DNA of 64,000 nt from Anisodus tanguticus (GCA_034509755.1 CM067551.1:15744501-15808500), one strand, 5' to 3'; shown: positions 11,273 to 23,136, counted from the stretch's first letter. Notes: generated by a model not told the origin, from the sequence alone. Translations and numbers: made by a program.

Positions 11273-11640
11273 CCGTGTCTCGGGTGGCCTTAGTACCCCC
11301 ATATCGCTAGTACTGCGCACAAATTTGGTACTAGGCTCCCTGGAGGTGATGGGACCGGTCCTTCAAAGACCCCACCACCAGGTAAATCGCGGGATATGCA
11401 CACATGGTCGGTGTCTCGCTTGCGTCCAACGGATCAATGCTACAAGGTTGACCCCCCCACAAGCCCCATCCCTAAAGCTTGGCGGAGACCGAACCCACAT
11501 CGCAACATGCCCGCGCGCTTTTAGCGCCCAGGCTTTACCACATGTATGTGCCCCGGAGGACGATATCCTTAGGGGGGAATCGAACTTGCGACCCTAAGGC
11601 CGCAAACTTGACTCCCTGCCAGCAAGCTGACCCCTTTGGA
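11241..11640 (-). mobile_element. tRNA-derived SINE with poly(A) tail
   Basis: On the minus strand the element begins near 11640 with a tRNA-like head: GTCAGCTTGCTGGC resembles an A box and AAGTTCGATTCC (near 11572-11583) a B box of the RNA polymerase III promoter. It ends in a run of 29 A (the T run at 11239-11267 on the plus strand). A direct repeat TAGCAATTTCTTATTCTT occurs on both sides (11223-11240 and 11641-11658), a long target duplication as made by LINE-type target-primed reverse transcription. The body is unusually GC-rich for this window. I cannot name the family; SINEs of this layout are known from Solanaceae. The ORF at 11325-11597 inside it is not a gene. Confidence 0.85.
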
Positions 11641-12931
11641 TAGCAATTTCTTATTCTTTATTTGGTTATTAATCTTGGAATGAGATGAGTTATAACATAA
11701 ATAAAAATAGTAAGGGTCTATCATAGATGGAATAAGTTATTCAAGAATTGAAAAGAAACTTCTTTTTTTAGAAATTGGGACCATTTTTTACACTTAATTT
11801 TTAAAAAATCAGAGATCTCCCATCAGATTTAATTTTACTCGGTCACATTGATATCTAAAGTCAACACTTTGTATATTTTATTACTTTTTTTAATGAGGGT
11901 GTACATACTATCTTGTACATACTTGATCACTCACTCGACTACTTGTTTATTCTCATCATCGAAGTTATATGGTAACTTCTCTCACCAAAGCTTTGACAAT
12001 ATTTTTATAAAAACATCCACAGTTAATAGAATACATTTATAAATTCCCATTATTTGATGATCTTAATTTTGTACTACTATGTAGATGTTAAATTAGTTTC
12101 ATACATATGGTTCAAGTCAAGTTTAAATCAAAATGAAATAAATTGATCCACACCTTGTAAGAATAATTAACTAAAAGATACTACAAGACTTTGTTTTTAT
12201 TTTTTGTTCAACAACGTCATCAAATTATTATTTACCTCGTATTACATGTCTATTATGAAATTCAAGTATTTATCTAAATAACCTCTATCACGTTTTAAAA
12301 AGAGCATAAATCTAGTATCATTTTAATAATAATAATAATAATAATTTATAATATATAGAATATTAATTAATAAAAAATTAGGGCCTTGAATTAGCGGGGA
12401 AGGGGGTAGGGGGAGATGTGTTAAAGCAATTGCTTTGGTATCTTCACCATGAGCCGGTCTTGATTTGAAGGTAAAATGGGCTTTTTTGAATAAAATAAGG
12501 ACCAATATATTATAATTATACTAAAATTAGAGACTAAAGACTAGTTTTGTATGAGGGATAATTAATCTCAAAATTAAATTAGGAATGAGTTTATTCTATA
12601 GTTGGTTAAGATAAAATTTAAGTAATCTCGAAATATTGTGTTATTTAAATCTCACATTAAATATGAAGTAACAAATCTGAAATAACCTGTTCCCAACAAA
12701 ATTTTGTCGTGACTCAATTGATTGAAGGAGCATTATTGGTAGTAAACGTGAAATAACCGTAGCAATATGACAAATTTAATTAAAAGCAGACGTTTTTTGA
12801 TGAATTGAATTCTTTTACATAACTTCATTGATTGATGGACCACTTTTCAGAGCAAATGCAGACACAACATTATACTCTCTCAATTTCATTTTAATTATCG
12901 CCTTAACTTATAAAAATTATTCTAAAATAAC

Positions 12932-13224
12932 GGTTAAATGTACACAACATACATGTGTATATTGTGTATATTTGGCTCTCAGTTTTTCCCCTTGTACCAT
13001 ATAAAATTAGGTAGTGTTTTATTATCCTAGTTTAGGTAATGTTATAATGTAAGTAGTATTGTAAACTTACCATAATATTTGAATTACCATAAATGTATAG
13101 TTAGTATCCAAGTTGAATAAGGTTTTAGGTGTAGAATATGAATAAGATTATCCTATTATGAAAGATGTAACTTGTATATATAGTCTTTCAATCAATAAAA
13201 ATAATCAAGAGATTATTTCTTTCA
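12932..13224 (+). repeat. Copia-2 5' LTR (293 bp)
   Basis: It ends TTTCTTTCA directly before the primer-binding site. Its first two bases are GG instead of the TG kept in the 3' LTR, a terminal mutation. TATATATAG at 13175-13183, about 40 bases before the LTR end, is the likely TATA box. The start contains an inverted repeat (ACATACATGTGTATATTGTG region) that is longer in the 3' LTR. Confidence 0.9.
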
Positions 13225-13376
13225 TGGTATCAGAAGTCTAGGTCTCTTTCTCTCCCAAATCTCGACCACTTTCTCCTCGGGTTCCGAGCTCTTACTCTCG
13301 GATTCCGTGCATGTGGAACCTCATCTCTTCCCAAAATTTTCTTCCAAATCCCTCAATCACATATTGTTCTATCAAT

Positions 13377-14440
13377 ATGTCTACATCACGGAACACGTTT
13401 CATCACGCCCTTATAGTTTCTAACATCAAGAATAACATCCCTCTTGTTCTTGAAATAGAAAACGTCCAATATGTGACGTGGACCGAACTGTTCAAAATTC
13501 ACGCACGCTCACATCAAGTCATCAATCACATAATCCCCGCGTCTCCTGAGGATACGGAGGTGCCAAAACGCAAGGATGATCCTAAGTTGTGGACGACTCT
13601 TGATGCTACCGTCCTTCAGTGGATATATTCCACAAATTCTACCGATCTTTTGCAAATGATTATTGAACCTGACGCTACGGCGCATGCGACTTGGGATAGA
13701 CTACGTGATATATTCCAAGATAATCAGAATTTTAGAGTTGTTACTCTTGAGCAGGATTTCTCCCAAGTCAATATGGAAGATTTCCCTAACGTTTCGGCCT
13801 ATTGCAAAAGATTGAAGGAATTGGTGGACCAACTCCGCAACGTTGGTGCGCCAGTTTTCGAATGACCGTTTGGTCCTCCAAATGGTTTCAGGCCTCTCCG
13901 AGGCCTATAGTGGTGTTGGCACGCTTCTTCGTCAAAGCAATCCACTTCCGTAATTTTATCAAGCTCGTTCTATGCTTACACTCGAAGAAGCGGACATGGC
14001 TAAAAAGGCGGCTACCGGTACTAGTCCTGTAGTTATGATGACCGAATCCACTGTCCATCCTCCAAGTTCCAACAACTTGGGCCAAAACCGCAACAACGGT
14101 GGCGGCAAAAGGGGAGGAAATAAAAAAAATGGCAAAAACCGCGGCGGCAACCGGCACAATGGTGGTGGCGGTGGGGGCCCTCGCGGTGGTCAACAGCAAC
14201 AACAGTAGTTCTGGGCCCCACAGTGGGCCCCTATGCAGTGACAATGAGCCCCACAACCATAGTTTGGGCCCAGTCATGTTTCGCCCCACTGGAAGTGGAC
14301 TGCCCAACATCAGTCCAGGCCCAATTCTACCTGGTCCACATACAACCAGTCTTCTGGGCCAAGGCAACAAGCAGGGGTACTTGGGCCTCGGCCCTCGCAG
14401 GCCCATCACGTAGCGGTACCCACGTCTACCAACATCGAAG
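13377..14440 (+). pseudogene. Copia-2 gag
   Basis: The start ATG at 13377 begins MSTSRNTFHHALIV, the same start as Copia-3 gag. Residues 1-160 are open to 13865 and hold the YVTWTELFKIHARSHQV motif and the helical gag core ending LKELVDQLRNVGAPV. A frameshift near 13855 breaks the frame; the C-terminal region continues in other frames (13802-14032, 13972-14208) and is rich in Asn, Gly and Arg (GGGKRGGNKKNGKN), lacking a CCHC zinc knuckle. The product would form the virus-like particle; this copy cannot. Confidence 0.85.
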
Positions 14441-14445
14441 CCGCA

Positions 14446-15760
14446 ATGCACACGCTTGGTTTAAATCCTCTAGACCCAAATTGGTATATGGACACCGGTG
14501 CCACTACCCACATGACATCCGATTCAGGTACGCTCTCGTCTTATTCCAATTTGAGCAACCCTCGCGACATAATTGTTGGTAATGGTAATTCTATTCCAAT
14601 TCGTGGTTATGGTCATAAAACTTTATCTCCCCCTCGTCCACCTCTTATCTTGAAAAACACCCTAAATGCCCCCAAATTGATTAAAACCTTAGTCTATATC
14701 CGTAAATTCACTACTAACAATTTCATTTCTATTGAATTTGATCCATTTGGTTTCTCTGTGAAGGATTTCAAGACGGGGAGTCCTCTCATGAGGTGTGCTA
14801 GTAGGAGAGATCTTTATCCTATCACACCCAATTCCGGTCCATTCGAGTCAAGCCTTGCCATCCGCATTTGCAACCCTTTCTCATTCCTTATGGCATGCTC
14901 GTCTTGGTCATCCGGGATCATCTATTTTGTTGTCATTAGATAAAAATAATTTTATTTCATATAAGGGTACGAGTAGTACTCCAAATTGTCAGTCTTGTTC
15001 TTTAAGAAAAGTTTTTAGGTTGCCATTTGTAGACTCAAATTCTCATACTTTAATGCAATTTGATATTATTCATAGCGACTTATGAACGTCTCATGTTCTT
15101 AGTTATTTGGGTCATCGGTATTATGTTCTCTTTTTGGATGATTACTTAAGTTTTTATGGACTTTTCCGATAGCGAAAAAATCTAAGTTTTTTCCTTCTTA
15201 AAATTTAGAGCATTCATTAGAATCCAATTTGAATGAGAAATCAAAAATATTCAGTGTCATAATGGCAAATAATATGACAATAGGGTGTTTCGGGAATTCT
15301 ATGCTAATAATGGGATCAATTTTCATTTTTCTTGTCCTCATACGTCTTCACAAAATGGGAAAGTCGAACGCAAAATTCGTTCCATAAATAACATTGTCCG
15401 AACTTTATTGATTCATGCTTCCGTACCCCCGTCTTTTTGGCATCATGCTCTACAAATGGCTACATATCTCCTTAACATAATTTCTTCCAAAAGTTTGATA
15501 TATTCTTCTCCCCTTCAAATTTTATAGAATAAGACTCCTTCGTATTCACATCTTCGGGTTTTTGGGTGTTTGTGTTATCCGTTATTCCTGTCCACCACAA
15601 TTAACAAACTTCAGGCCCGATCTACTCCGTGTGTGTTTTTGGGTTTTCCGTCTAATCATCGTGGTTACAAATAATTTGATTTATCCTCTAATAAAATCAT
15701 CATTAATCGCATGTAATTTTTTATGAATCCCAATTTTCATTTGCTAAGGTTAAAACTCCC
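14446..15760 (+). pseudogene. Copia-2 protease, GAG-pre-integrase and integrase (decayed)
   Basis: The protease keeps its catalytic motif DTGATTHM (Asp codon at 14491-14493). The GAG-pre-integrase domain follows at about 14880-15085 with WHARLGHPG and NCQSC. The integrase starts at HSDL near 15075 but is immediately interrupted (TGA after HSDL) and heavily decayed to about 15280; the segment 15285-15527 keeps the region with the catalytic Glu (SSQNGKVERK) and the following conserved helices. At least four frame breaks occur in this stretch. Confidence 0.85.
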
Positions 15761-16143
15761 GTGCCTAGTTCGTATAATTTTTTGGATGATAGTATATCCT
15801 CGTATATTATTCACTATTTTTTGGACGTATCCCGCACCCAAAATTCTCCAGCTAGCCCACTGCCCACTGGTTCCACTGGTCTGTCACACACTGCAATACC
15901 TAATACAGTCCCTGGGCCAGTTTCAGCGATTAGGCCAGTCGTTCGTACGTCTGTTTACCGAGTCGGGCCGCAGGCCCACTGCATGCTGGCCAGTCTATCC
16001 CGAGCCCAGAAAATTCCCAAAATCCGTCCAATTCTTCCTCGAGTCATAGACTGATAACTCGTAGTCAACATGGTATTTTTAAACCAAAAAGACATTTTAA
16101 TTTACATTCTAATGTCCCTAAATCACCCTTACCCCATAATTCT

Positions 16144-17735
16144 ATGTCTTCCTTAAATGACCCAAATTGGAAAATTGCTATGACCGATGAATATAATGCT
16201 CTTATTGATAATAAGACGTGGGAGTTGGTGCTCCGTCCATCTGGTATTAATATTATCAGGTCTATGTGGATTTTTGCTCATAAGAAAAATTCAGATGGTT
16301 CATTTGCACGACATAAGGCGCAGCTTGTGGGTGATGGTAAGACTCAGCAGATTGGTGTAGATTGTGGTGAGACGTTAAGTCCGGTGGTCAAGCCAACTAC
16401 CATTCGCACTGTGCTTAGCTTGGCTCTTTAGAAAGCATGGCCTATTCATCAGTTAGATGTAAAGAATGCTTTCCTATATGATGATCTCAAGGAAACAGTC
16501 TATATGCATCAACCTTTGGGATTCAGGGATCCTAAACATCCTCATCATGTCTGTTTGTTGAAGAAGTCATTATATGGGCTTAAGCAGTCTCCACGGGCCT
16601 GGTATACGCGGTTTGTCGACTATGTTTCGACTATTGGGTTCACTCACAACAGGTCGGATAATTCCTTGTTCATCTACCGTCGTGGTTCGTCCTTGGCCTA
16701 TATTCTGTTATATGTGGATGATATTATTGTGAATGCCTCTTCACGTCAGTCTATCATGACAATGCTCAGCTCTGAGTTTGCTATGAAATACTTGGGGGCC
16801 TTGAGCTATTTTTTGGGGATTGATGTCACTCGTCATGCAGGTGGGTTGTTCTTATCTTAAAGGAAGTATGCAACTGAGATCATTGAGAGGGTTGGGATGT
16901 CATCCAGTAAGTCCACTTCCACCCCAGTTGATACTAAGCCCAAGCTTAGTGCCGCGGCCGGCGTACCATACGAGGATCCGACCACCTATTGCAGTCTTGC
17001 AGGGGCCCTTCAGTATCTTACATTCACGAGGCCATATATTACGTATGCTGTCCAACATGTGTGTCTGTTTATGCATGATCTTAGAGTTGAGCACATGAAT
17101 GCACTCAAACGCATCATTTGATATATTCAGGGTACGCTGGACTATGGTTTGCATTTATATCCCTCCGCGACATCCACACTTGTCTCGTATACGGATGCTG
17201 ATTGGGGTGGATGTCCGGACACCAGACGACCTACGTCTAGCTATTGTATGTTTCTTGGTAATAACCTGGTATTATGGTAGGCAAAACGTCAGTCAACATT
17301 GTCCCGATCCAGTGCCGAGGCCGAATATCGAGGGGTAGCTAATGTGGTCTCGGAATCATGGAATAGGAAAGAGAGCGTCGAGCACAGCTTTCGTGTTACC
17401 AGAAATCCTTTTTCGTTTATTGGGAGACTGAATGAAAAAGGCTTTGTGTAATTTGCTTTTGGAGCTTCATTGTTCCATTCAGAAAGCAACCTTGGTTTAT
17501 TGCGATAATGTTAGTGCCATCTACCTTTCTGGTAATCCGGTTCAGCACCAGCGCACTAAGCATGTCGAGATGAACATTCACTTTGTCCGCGAAAAGGTTG
17601 CTCGTGGTTAGGTACGCGTCTGCCATGTCCCGTCAAGATATCAAATTGCCGACATATTTACAAAGGGTCTTACCTCGGTCCTTTTTGAAGATTTTAGGGA
17701 CATTATCAGCGTTCGAAGATCGCTCGCTATGACTG
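16144..17735 (+). pseudogene. Copia-2 reverse transcriptase and RNase H
   Basis: Segment 16144-16431 begins the reverse transcriptase (DPNWKIAMTDEYNALIDNKTWELV, here quoted in part only: motif NKTWELV). After an in-frame stop near 16429 it continues at 16504-16860 with LLKKSLYGLKQSPRAWY and the catalytic YVDDI (16711-16725). RNase H follows to about 17735 in at least three frames, with motifs YTDADWGG and AEYRGVANVVSE recognisable. The element's 3' LTR starts 8 bases later after the polypurine tract. Confidence 0.87.
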
Positions 17736-17743
17736 CGGGGGTG

Positions 17744-18047
17744 TGTTAAATATACACAATATACACATAATATACATGTGTATATTGTGTATATTTGGCT
17801 CTCGGTTTTCCCCTTGTACCGTGTAGAATTAGGTAGTGTTTTAGTATCCTAGTTTAGGTAATGTTGTAATGTAAGTAGTATTGTACACTTACCATAATAT
17901 TTGTATTACCATAAATGTATAGTTAGTATCCAAGTAGAATTAGGTTTTAGGAATAGAATAGGAATATGATTCTCCTATTATGGAAATATTTAACTTGTAT
18001 ATATAGTTTTTCAATCAATTAAAATAATCAAAGGATTATTTCTTTCA
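17744..18047 (+). repeat. Copia-2 3' LTR (304 bp)
   Basis: It starts TGTTAAATATACACAATATA and ends TTTCTTTCA. The first ~50 bases form a strong inverted repeat around ATACATGTGTAT. It is slightly longer than the 5' LTR because the latter lost part of this inverted repeat. Confidence 0.92.
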
Positions 18048-19278
18048 ATAACTATCACTTTAAAAATTCAAGATGATAATTGACTATTATTTCCAATTAT
18101 ATCCTTAATACAAAAGAAAAATGTACGGTGTTAAGAGAAAACACTCAATTTACTTTTACTAAATAAGAGTAACTTAGTAAACTATACCTTATATTTTTTT
18201 AATGGGCGTGAATATAAACTAAAATTACAATTAAAATGAGAATGAGGGAGTAAAATGACAAATTTAGAAGCAAAACATGACCACGATAACAATTGAGAAA
18301 TATGAAGTTATTGAAATCAAGGTAATTGGCAAATAATTAAGATAAAAGATAAAGGGAAGGGATGTCATTGTTGGTAGCAAAGATATGTTATTGTCGCCTG
18401 TTCCCTGACCAAAATCAAATATAAATGTAAAATGCTTTATGGTGAATAATACAAGCGCCAAATTTAAAACGAAGAATAACTTAGAAACTAAATATATATT
18501 GTTCTCCATGAATTAAAAACGTTCACCTAACTCAAATTTGTGGTAATATTGAATGTGAAATAAACTTTACCAATCTGATAAATTTAAAAGCATAGCATGG
18601 CCAGGTCAATAAAATAGCAATGAATCGAGAAAAAAGAGACACTGCTTATACTGTTTCTGCTAAATGAAAAGTGTCACATCACTTTTCCTTAGACGAATAA
18701 TTGATACACCAGTGAATTTGCTAGTGAATCGCACGATCATTAAAGAAAAATTAAAATATGATCAAATAAGTATTTTTAAATTTTTTAATTAAAATATTAA
18801 TCTCTATCACAATTTTAGAAAAATAATAAAAGGCAAAAAAAAGAACATTTTTATTTGATTATATTGTTATTACATTCTTGAAATCTCTAGTGGCTCATGG
18901 CTAGTTTCATATTTGGATTAGTTATAATCGTAGTTTGGCTTCTTTGTTAGATTTTGTGTTATCTCTATTGTGGACTGTTTTTTTTGTTATTTCAGCTCAT
19001 GATATGAATTGACTAAGTTATCAGCTTTTCAGTATTTAACACATCTTAAGAAGTTAATCAGTAGATTAATTTAGTGGTTCGCTCGACGGGATAATTTCAT
19101 AATTAGTCGGATGCTGGTCACGTGACTCTAATCTCAGGTCGTGAGATGAGTAATGCTAGTAGAAAATCAAAATAAAACAACTCAAGGACTAAGAACTCTA
19201 TCATTTTTCATGAATTGAATACATTCAGCCTAATCAATTGACCATTTAAGGATCTTTATTGGAAGTAGATGTAAAAAT

Positions 19279-20832
19279 TGTAGGGTTTTGTTGGGTTAAA
19301 AAACGCATAAGTAAGGCACATCGAAAGTTTAAAATTTTGTTTCTTACTTACCCCAACAAGGTTTCTGGTATGGTTGTAGAACAATTAAACTTGTAACATA
19401 AAACATAAACTTACAAGTTTAGAATATCTATAATCTTTGTCTACTATAAGGTGCACATGCGGTTGCCCTTCCAATTGCAAGCTCCAAACTTCAATGTACT
19501 TCTCTTTCGGAAAGCTAGGAAATCCGATAGAGGATCGAGAGAGTATTTGATTCTAAGTCTCTAAGGCTTAGAATGATTTTCAGAAAATTAGTGTGTGAAT
19601 AATGAATTGAAAGCCTCTATTTATAGTTGAAAAATAGGTCAAAACCAGATTAGGGTTTGACATTGGGCCTGACCCAAAATTCGAGGCAGAGGCGTCGCGG
19701 CCCTAGGGTATGGGCGCCGCGGCGCTCGACGTGCTCATGCATTGCCCTCGAAGTGCTCCTGCACTGTCTCGATTTATTTTTCGGTGCATTCTTAATTAAA
19801 TCCAAAATCTAATTTTGACTTAATTAAAATAATCATTATTTATTTAAATGTCTCGATTCCAAATCGAACATTTAATTATTCTCTCAGTACATCCTTAGAT
19901 CGAAACGGACAATCGACATAGTGTGACACTACATGCCATCTCATATCGACATTAATCAAATTAAGGTCTACACGGAACTCCTAGACGGCGCCGGAAGACG
20001 AACTCAATATGTGAAGTACTTACACGAATCCAGTAAACTTAACCTTTATGTGGTAAGATAAAATCCTTTCATTCCCGACACACCCGATCAAGCTTAGGAT
20101 TTGTCAAATGTCTATCCAAATGGCTTAATCATTGTATATTAGTTGACAACTAGACCATATTCTAAATATGTCTATTGTGTTGGCCAACGACTTAGTCAAC
20201 CTAATATCACTGAAATCCAAGTGTTCTCTCGAATATACATTCGAGGAATGGATCCTAATCTTGGCTCAACTACCACCTTTAATCCACATCGTAATGTACC
20301 CAATACAAGCCGTATCTCAACCTATAAGGCATTTGAGTTTAGGACGGGATCAAAGTACATTACATTGTAGACAAGGTGCATATTGACCTCAAGTCTAAGG
20401 ACTTCTATCTCACACACGCTAATCATACTTTAGACAAGTATAACAAACAGTATATCAGCAGGGTATACCAATACTTCCAAAGTATCCATGTGTCCATCAC
20501 GAGTAGCCATTACTCGTAGCAGGTGAGACATACTATATCCTCTAAGGATGTGATGCAAACCACATGTCGACTTATCACATATCATCGATATCCCATTCTC
20601 GATGATCATTAGTCGAGGCTATTTTAAGAGTTACGCTCTATCATTAATATCTCACTCTATTAATGACAACGTAGGCTCAAGGGATGCACATTAATGAATA
20701 ATTACAAATGATTAAATAATAATTTAATAATTGCAAATGCCAAAATATTAATCTTCATTAATAAAAATACGAATGTGTATAAAGTACATTTGTCCTAATA
20801 CAGAGTGTCTCTACGACATAAATATACTTTCA
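19279..20832 (-). mobile_element. Solo LTR (1554 bp) in unit 3
   Basis: The insert starts TGTAGGGTTTTG and ends ATATACTTTCA, and has the perfect 5 bp duplication AAAAT (19274-19278 and 20833-20837). The uninterrupted site is seen in unit 1 at about 7824. No gag or pol is present. On the minus strand a TATA box (TATAAATA, 19618-19625) precedes the likely transcript start, so the LTR is in minus orientation. A GC-rich patch at 19683-19732 holds the palindromic string GCGCCGCGGCGC. The ORFs near 20143-20386 overlap each other in different frames and look like noise. Superfamily not determined; either copia or gypsy is possible. Confidence 0.87.
19618..19625 (-). promoter_or_regulatory. TATA box of the solo LTR
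   Basis: Minus-strand TATAAATA in the context CTATAAATAGAGG, a near-consensus plant TATA box, about 340 bases before the LTR's 3' end. It supports the minus orientation of the LTR and places U3 on the right side. Confidence 0.65.
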
Positions 20833-20921
20833 AAAATATGATATTTTATGATGAATTAATGATTTAACCTAACTTAAATGATTGGTAGCATATTTGGTAC
20901 TTAATTTGAAAGAAAGAGATA

Positions 20922-21200
20922 AGGATAAAAAACACACCTCAAGTATCATCTATTTTTAGTTTTCTATCTGAACTATCAGGTGCGAGAGTTTCCTACCTAA
21001 ACTATCATCAACTAGTTAGTAAAACACACCTCAACTATTATTTGTTCACTTTTCCAACCTGAAAGTTGAGATAGGAAAAGTGAACAAATGATAATTGAGG
21101 TGTGTTTTGCCAACTAGTTGATGATAGTTTAGGGAGGAAACTCTCACACCTGATACGAAAACTCAAAAATAGGTAATACTTGAGGTGTGTTTTTGACCCT
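20922..21200. mobile_element. Foldback MITE in unit 3
   Basis: Counterpart of the element at 7916-8194 with the same TA flanks (20920-20921 and 21201-21202) and long complementary arms. The arms differ from unit 1 at a few positions only. The insertion predates the tandem duplication because it occupies the same place in both units. Confidence 0.75.
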
Positions 21201-22165
21201 TAACTCTTGAAAGGACATTACAATATGATAAATTAGAAGCAATACCTACCATAGACCGAACTAGACCAGAATTATAGATATTTGAAGCAGGGCGACCTAA
21301 CGACATTGATTGCCTAAAGCCAAACATTAAGAATAGACCTTATATTAAAAAAAACCAGAGATCTCCCATCACGTTTAATTTTACTCGGTCACACTGATAT
21401 CTAAAGCCAACACTTTGTATATTTTATTAATTTTTTTTAATGATGGTGTGCATATTATACTATCTTGTACGTACTTGATCACTCACTCGAATACTTGCTT
21501 ATTCTCATCATCGAAGTTATATGGTAACTTCTCTCACCAAAGCTTTGACAATATTTTTATATAAACATCCACAGTTAATAGGATACTTTTATAAATTCCC
21601 ATTATTTGATGATCTTAATTTTGTACTACTATGTAGATGTTAAATTAGTTTCATACATATGGTTCAAGTCAAGTTTAAATCAAAATGAAATAAATTGATC
21701 CACACCTTGTAAGAAATAATTAACTAAAAGATACTACAAGACTTTGTTTTTATTTTTTGTTCAACAACATCATCAAATTATTATTTACCTCGTATTACAT
21801 GTCTATTATGAAATTCAAGTATTTATCTAAATAACCTCTATCACATTTTAAAAAGAGCATAAATCTAGTATCATTTTAATAATAATAATAATAATAATTT
21901 ATAATATATAGAATATTAATTAATAAAAAATTAGGGCCTTGAATTTGCGGGTGGGGGTGGGTGGGTGATGTGTTAAATCAATTGCTTTAGTATCTTCCCC
22001 ATGAGCCGGTCTTGATTTGAAGGTAAAATGGGCTTTCTTGAATAAAATAAGGACCAATATATTATAATTAAACTAAAGTTAAAGAATAAAGGCTCATTTG
22101 GTACTAAAGATAACTAATCTCGAAATTAAATTAGGGTAAAGTTTATTTCACATTTGATTAAGATA

Positions 22166-23136
22166 AAATCTAAGTAATGTTGAAATATAATGTTATTTAT
22201 ATCTCACATTAAATAAGATAACAATCAGGAGATACAATTACGAAATAACCTGTTCCCAATCAAATTTTGTCCTGACTCAATTGATTGAAGGAGCATTATT
22301 GGTAGTAAACGTGAAATAACCGTAGCAATATGACAAATTTAATTAAAAGCAGGACGTTTTTTGATGAATTGAATTCTTTTACCTAACTTCATTGATTGAT
22401 GGACCACTTTTCACAGCAAATGCAGACACAACATTATACTCTCTCAGTTTCATTTTAATTATGGCCTTAACTTATAAAAATTATTCTAAAATAACTATTA
22501 CTTTAAAAATTCAAGATGATAATTGACTATTATTTCCAATTATATCCTTAATATAATAGAAAAACATACGGTATTAAGAGAAAACACTCAATTTATTTTT
22601 AATAAATAAGAGTAACTTACTAAACTATACTTTATATTTTTTTAATGGACGTGAATATAAACTAAAATTACAGTTAAAATGAGAATGAGGGAGTAAAATG
22701 ACAAATTTAGAAGCAAAACATGACCACGATAACAATTGAGAAATATGAAGTTATTGAAATCAAGGTAATTGGCAAATAATTAAGATAAAAGATAAAGGGA
22801 AGGGATGTCATTGTTGGTAGCAAAGATATGTTATTGTCGCCTGTCCCTGACCAAAATCAAATATAAATGTAAAATGCTTTATGGTGAATAATACAAGGAC
22901 CAAATTTAAAACGAAGAATAACTTAGAAACTAAATATATACTGTTCTCCATGAATTAAAAACGTTCACCTAACTCTAATTTGTGGTAGTATTGAATGTGA
23001 AAGAAACGTTACCAATATGAAAAATTTAAAAGCATAGGATGGCCAGGTCAACAAAATAGCAATGAATCGAGAAAAAAAGAGACACTGCTCGTATTGTTTC
23101 TGCTCAATGAAAAGTGTCACATCACTTTTCCTTAGA
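22166..23136. repeat. Tandem unit 4, truncated
   Basis: Colinear with unit 1 positions 6289-7252, including the complete Stowaway-like MITE (22439-22693, TA flanks). Similarity stops abruptly after CTTTTCCTTAGA at 23136, which marks the right end of the array. The sequence beyond has no match in the other units. Confidence 0.85.
22439..22693. mobile_element. Stowaway-like MITE in unit 4
   Basis: Same 255 bp element as at 6551-6805 with TA at 22437-22438 and 22694-22695 and the same imperfect terminal inverted repeats. It supplies the intact reference for the copy split by Copia-2 in unit 3. Confidence 0.75.

Larger units (their letters stand above)
9500..11803. other. Unrelated segment replacing the middle of unit 2
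   Basis: This stretch has no match in units 1, 3 or 4. It holds the solo LTR 9613-9790, the Stowaway MITE 10383-10627 and the SINE 11241-11640. Between 10056 and 10857, TTTGGACATG-type words near both ends in opposite orientation (near 10088 and 10828) hint at an old MITE into which the Stowaway element later inserted; this is weak. The part 9791-10055 can be read as a membrane-like ORF of uncertain origin, but no family is recognised. The rest (10860-11222 and 11660-11803) shows nothing I can identify. Confidence 0.55.
9168..12613. repeat. Tandem unit 2, with its middle replaced
   Basis: The first ~330 bases (to about 9500) and the last ~810 bases (from about 11804) match unit 1. The part equivalent to unit 1 positions ~6606-8345 is missing; in its place are ~2.3 kb of unrelated sequence holding a short solo LTR, a Stowaway MITE and a SINE. 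The left break falls inside the Stowaway-like MITE shared by the units. The G-rich patch here (about 12395-12418) has a different length from the other units. Confidence 0.82.
12932..18047 (+). mobile_element. Copia-2: complete but decayed Ty1/copia retrotransposon (5116 bp)
   Basis: Two LTRs (12932-13224 and 17744-18047) bound gag, protease, integrase, reverse transcriptase and RNase H in copia order. A primer-binding site TGGTATCAGAAG follows the 5' LTR (13225-13236), and a polypurine tract GCGGGGGTG precedes the 3' LTR (17735-17743). The 5 bp target duplication ATAAC is perfect (12927-12931 and 18048-18052). The insertion lies inside the Stowaway-like MITE of unit 3. The two LTRs differ at roughly two dozen positions by eye, so the insertion is not recent. 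Many frameshifts and stops make it non-autonomous. Confidence 0.94.
12614..22165. repeat. Tandem unit 3, interrupted by Copia-2 and a solo LTR
   Basis: Unit sequence is present at 12614-12931, 18048-19278 and 20833-22165. Taking out Copia-2 with one ATAAC duplication and the solo LTR with one AAAAT duplication leaves about 2872 bases colinear with unit 1, including both MITEs (the Stowaway-like copy is split at 12875-12931 and 18053-18250; the foldback copy is 20922-21200). Both insertions therefore happened after the tandem duplication. Confidence 0.87.

Noticed and set aside
11325..11597. 90-codon ORF in a GC-rich stretch
   Set aside because: It lies in the SINE body on the opposite strand to its tRNA-like head.
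20143..20386. Two overlapping 72-75 codon ORFs
   Set aside because: Both are in the solo LTR, on the strand opposite to its TATA box, and match no protein family.
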